From Bdellovibrionales bacterium (lineage in GTDB: Bacteria; Bdellovibrionota; Bdellovibrionia; Bdellovibrionales; UBA1609), in contig JANQSX010000219.1 in the NCBI GenBank assembly GCA_028279085.1, positions 1 through 6,669 on the forward strand: a stretch of 6,669 nt of DNA, in the 5' to 3' direction. How positions within the stretch are numbered: the stretch's first letter is position 1; each line of letters starts with the position of its first letter. The notes under the pieces are model-generated. The model saw only the letters and a list, made by a program, of their open reading frames with translations, made no database searches and was not told the DNA's origin. Below, piece by piece: positions 6,218 to 6,669 of the stretch. A program made the position numbers and the translations under genes.

Positions 6218-6669
6218 CTATTTCTTTGGATAAAAAACCTGCCGATAAGCTTCAAAAATAGTGATACTAACCGCATTAGCTAAATTTAAAGAACGGATAG
6301 GACCGGGAAACGGAATTTTTAAGACACACTCCTGTTTCACTGATGACAAAATATTCGTCAAACCCCGAGATTCAGAACCAAAAACAAACCAATCCCCTTT
6401 TTTAAAAACACCCTGATATAGATGTTTTTGTCCCTTTGTAGAAAGATAGAAGACCCTTTTTCCCTTTAAATGAGCTTGTATATCTTTCCAATGAGGATAA
6501 GTGCTATATTTCAAATGGGACCAATAATCCAAACCGGCTCTTTTTAATTGTCGATCATTAATCTCAAAACCCAGCGGTTTTATCAAATGTAAGCAACTAT
6601 GATAACCTACACAAGTTCTTCCGATATTTCCTGTATTAGAAGGAATTTCAGGATGAACTAAAACGATAT
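6218..6669 (-). CDS. trmL: tRNA (cytidine/uridine-34-2'-O)-methyltransferase TrmL, SPOUT family (5' end just outside window)
   Basis: TrmL uses S-adenosylmethionine to methylate the 2'-OH of the wobble nucleotide 34 in certain leucine tRNAs. The reading frame is open to base 6669 and gives 149 residues. Visible residues 1-27 include PEIPSNTGNIGRTC (6-19), SPOUT motif 1. Then come LIKPLGFEINDRQLKRAGLDYW (in two adjoining parts at about 28-49), motif 2 FVFGSESRGL (94-103) and motif 3 IPFPGPIRSLNLANAV (118-133) followed by IFEAYRQ. The knotted SAM site is formed by motifs 2 and 3. The E. coli protein is about 157 aa and begins MLNIV, so only about three residues are missing here. The TTG at 6586 is internal, since conserved residues continue upstream of it. 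It precedes secA by 128 bp on the same strand. Close SPOUT relatives of the SpoU type are less likely because of the short length and the GLDYW block. Confidence 0.92.
   Translation of the reverse strand, partial: IVLVHPEIPSNTGNIGRTCVGYHSCLHLIKPLGFEINDRQLKRAGLDYWSHLKYSTYPHWKDIQAHLKGKRVFYLSTKGQKHLYQGVFKKGDWFVFGSESRGLTNILSSVKQECVLKIPFPGPIRSLNLANAVSITIFEAYRQVFYPKK

Noticed and set aside
6584..6586. TTG at 6586 as the start of the methyltransferase gene.
   Set aside because: The frame stays open to the window edge and encodes PEIPSNTGNIGRTC, a conserved SPOUT motif, so the true start is outside the window.

Overview
The window is AT-rich, low-GC bacterial DNA with short intergenic gaps. The gene content suggests a Gram-negative, aerobically respiring bacterium: a cytochrome c oxidase cluster with an SCO assembly factor and a membrane-anchored cytochrome c, a BamE/SmpA-like lipoprotein, SecA and a TrmL-type tRNA methyltransferase. 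The SCO protein, with its C-terminal membrane anchor and stretches such as LVEASQGKVGS and VDRVLLFCF, resembles the form I associate with the Bdellovibrionota/Myxococcota/Acidobacteriota side of the tree. That placement is from memory of the family and is tentative.

Left part, 1-1908, minus strand: a compact respiratory operon read right to left. It holds a tethered monoheme cytochrome c (1384-1908), an SCO copper chaperone (528-1361) and the first 175 residues of cytochrome c oxidase subunit II (coxB, running off base 1). The genes are 22 bp and 0 bp apart. SCO starts with TTG and coxB with GTG, each behind a clear Shine-Dalgarno sequence. The cytochrome c can pass electrons to the Cu-A site of CoxB, and SCO helps build that site.

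Middle, 1909-2457: a 77-bp divergent intergenic region, then one plus-strand gene for a small lipoprotein with a BamE/SmpA-like domain and a Lys/Glu-rich tail (1986-2393). A 64-bp convergent gap follows, with an AT-rich palindrome that may be a weak bidirectional terminator.

Right part, 2458-6669, minus strand: trmL (5' end just outside the window), then after a gap with a plausible sigma70-type promoter secA (907 aa, complete), then a 303-aa protein whose start overlaps the secA stop as ATGA. That last protein has an N-terminal zinc ribbon, a long acidic middle and a small C-terminal domain I do not recognise. SecA lacks the usual C-terminal zinc-binding motif and ends in a basic tail. This makes the secA plus zinc-ribbon pair the most interesting part of the window.

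No rRNA, tRNA, CRISPR array, insertion sequence or phage gene was seen. No gene-free stretch exceeds 300 bases. I see no clear evidence for a wholly new system; the secA-coupled acidic zinc-ribbon gene is the best candidate for something undescribed.
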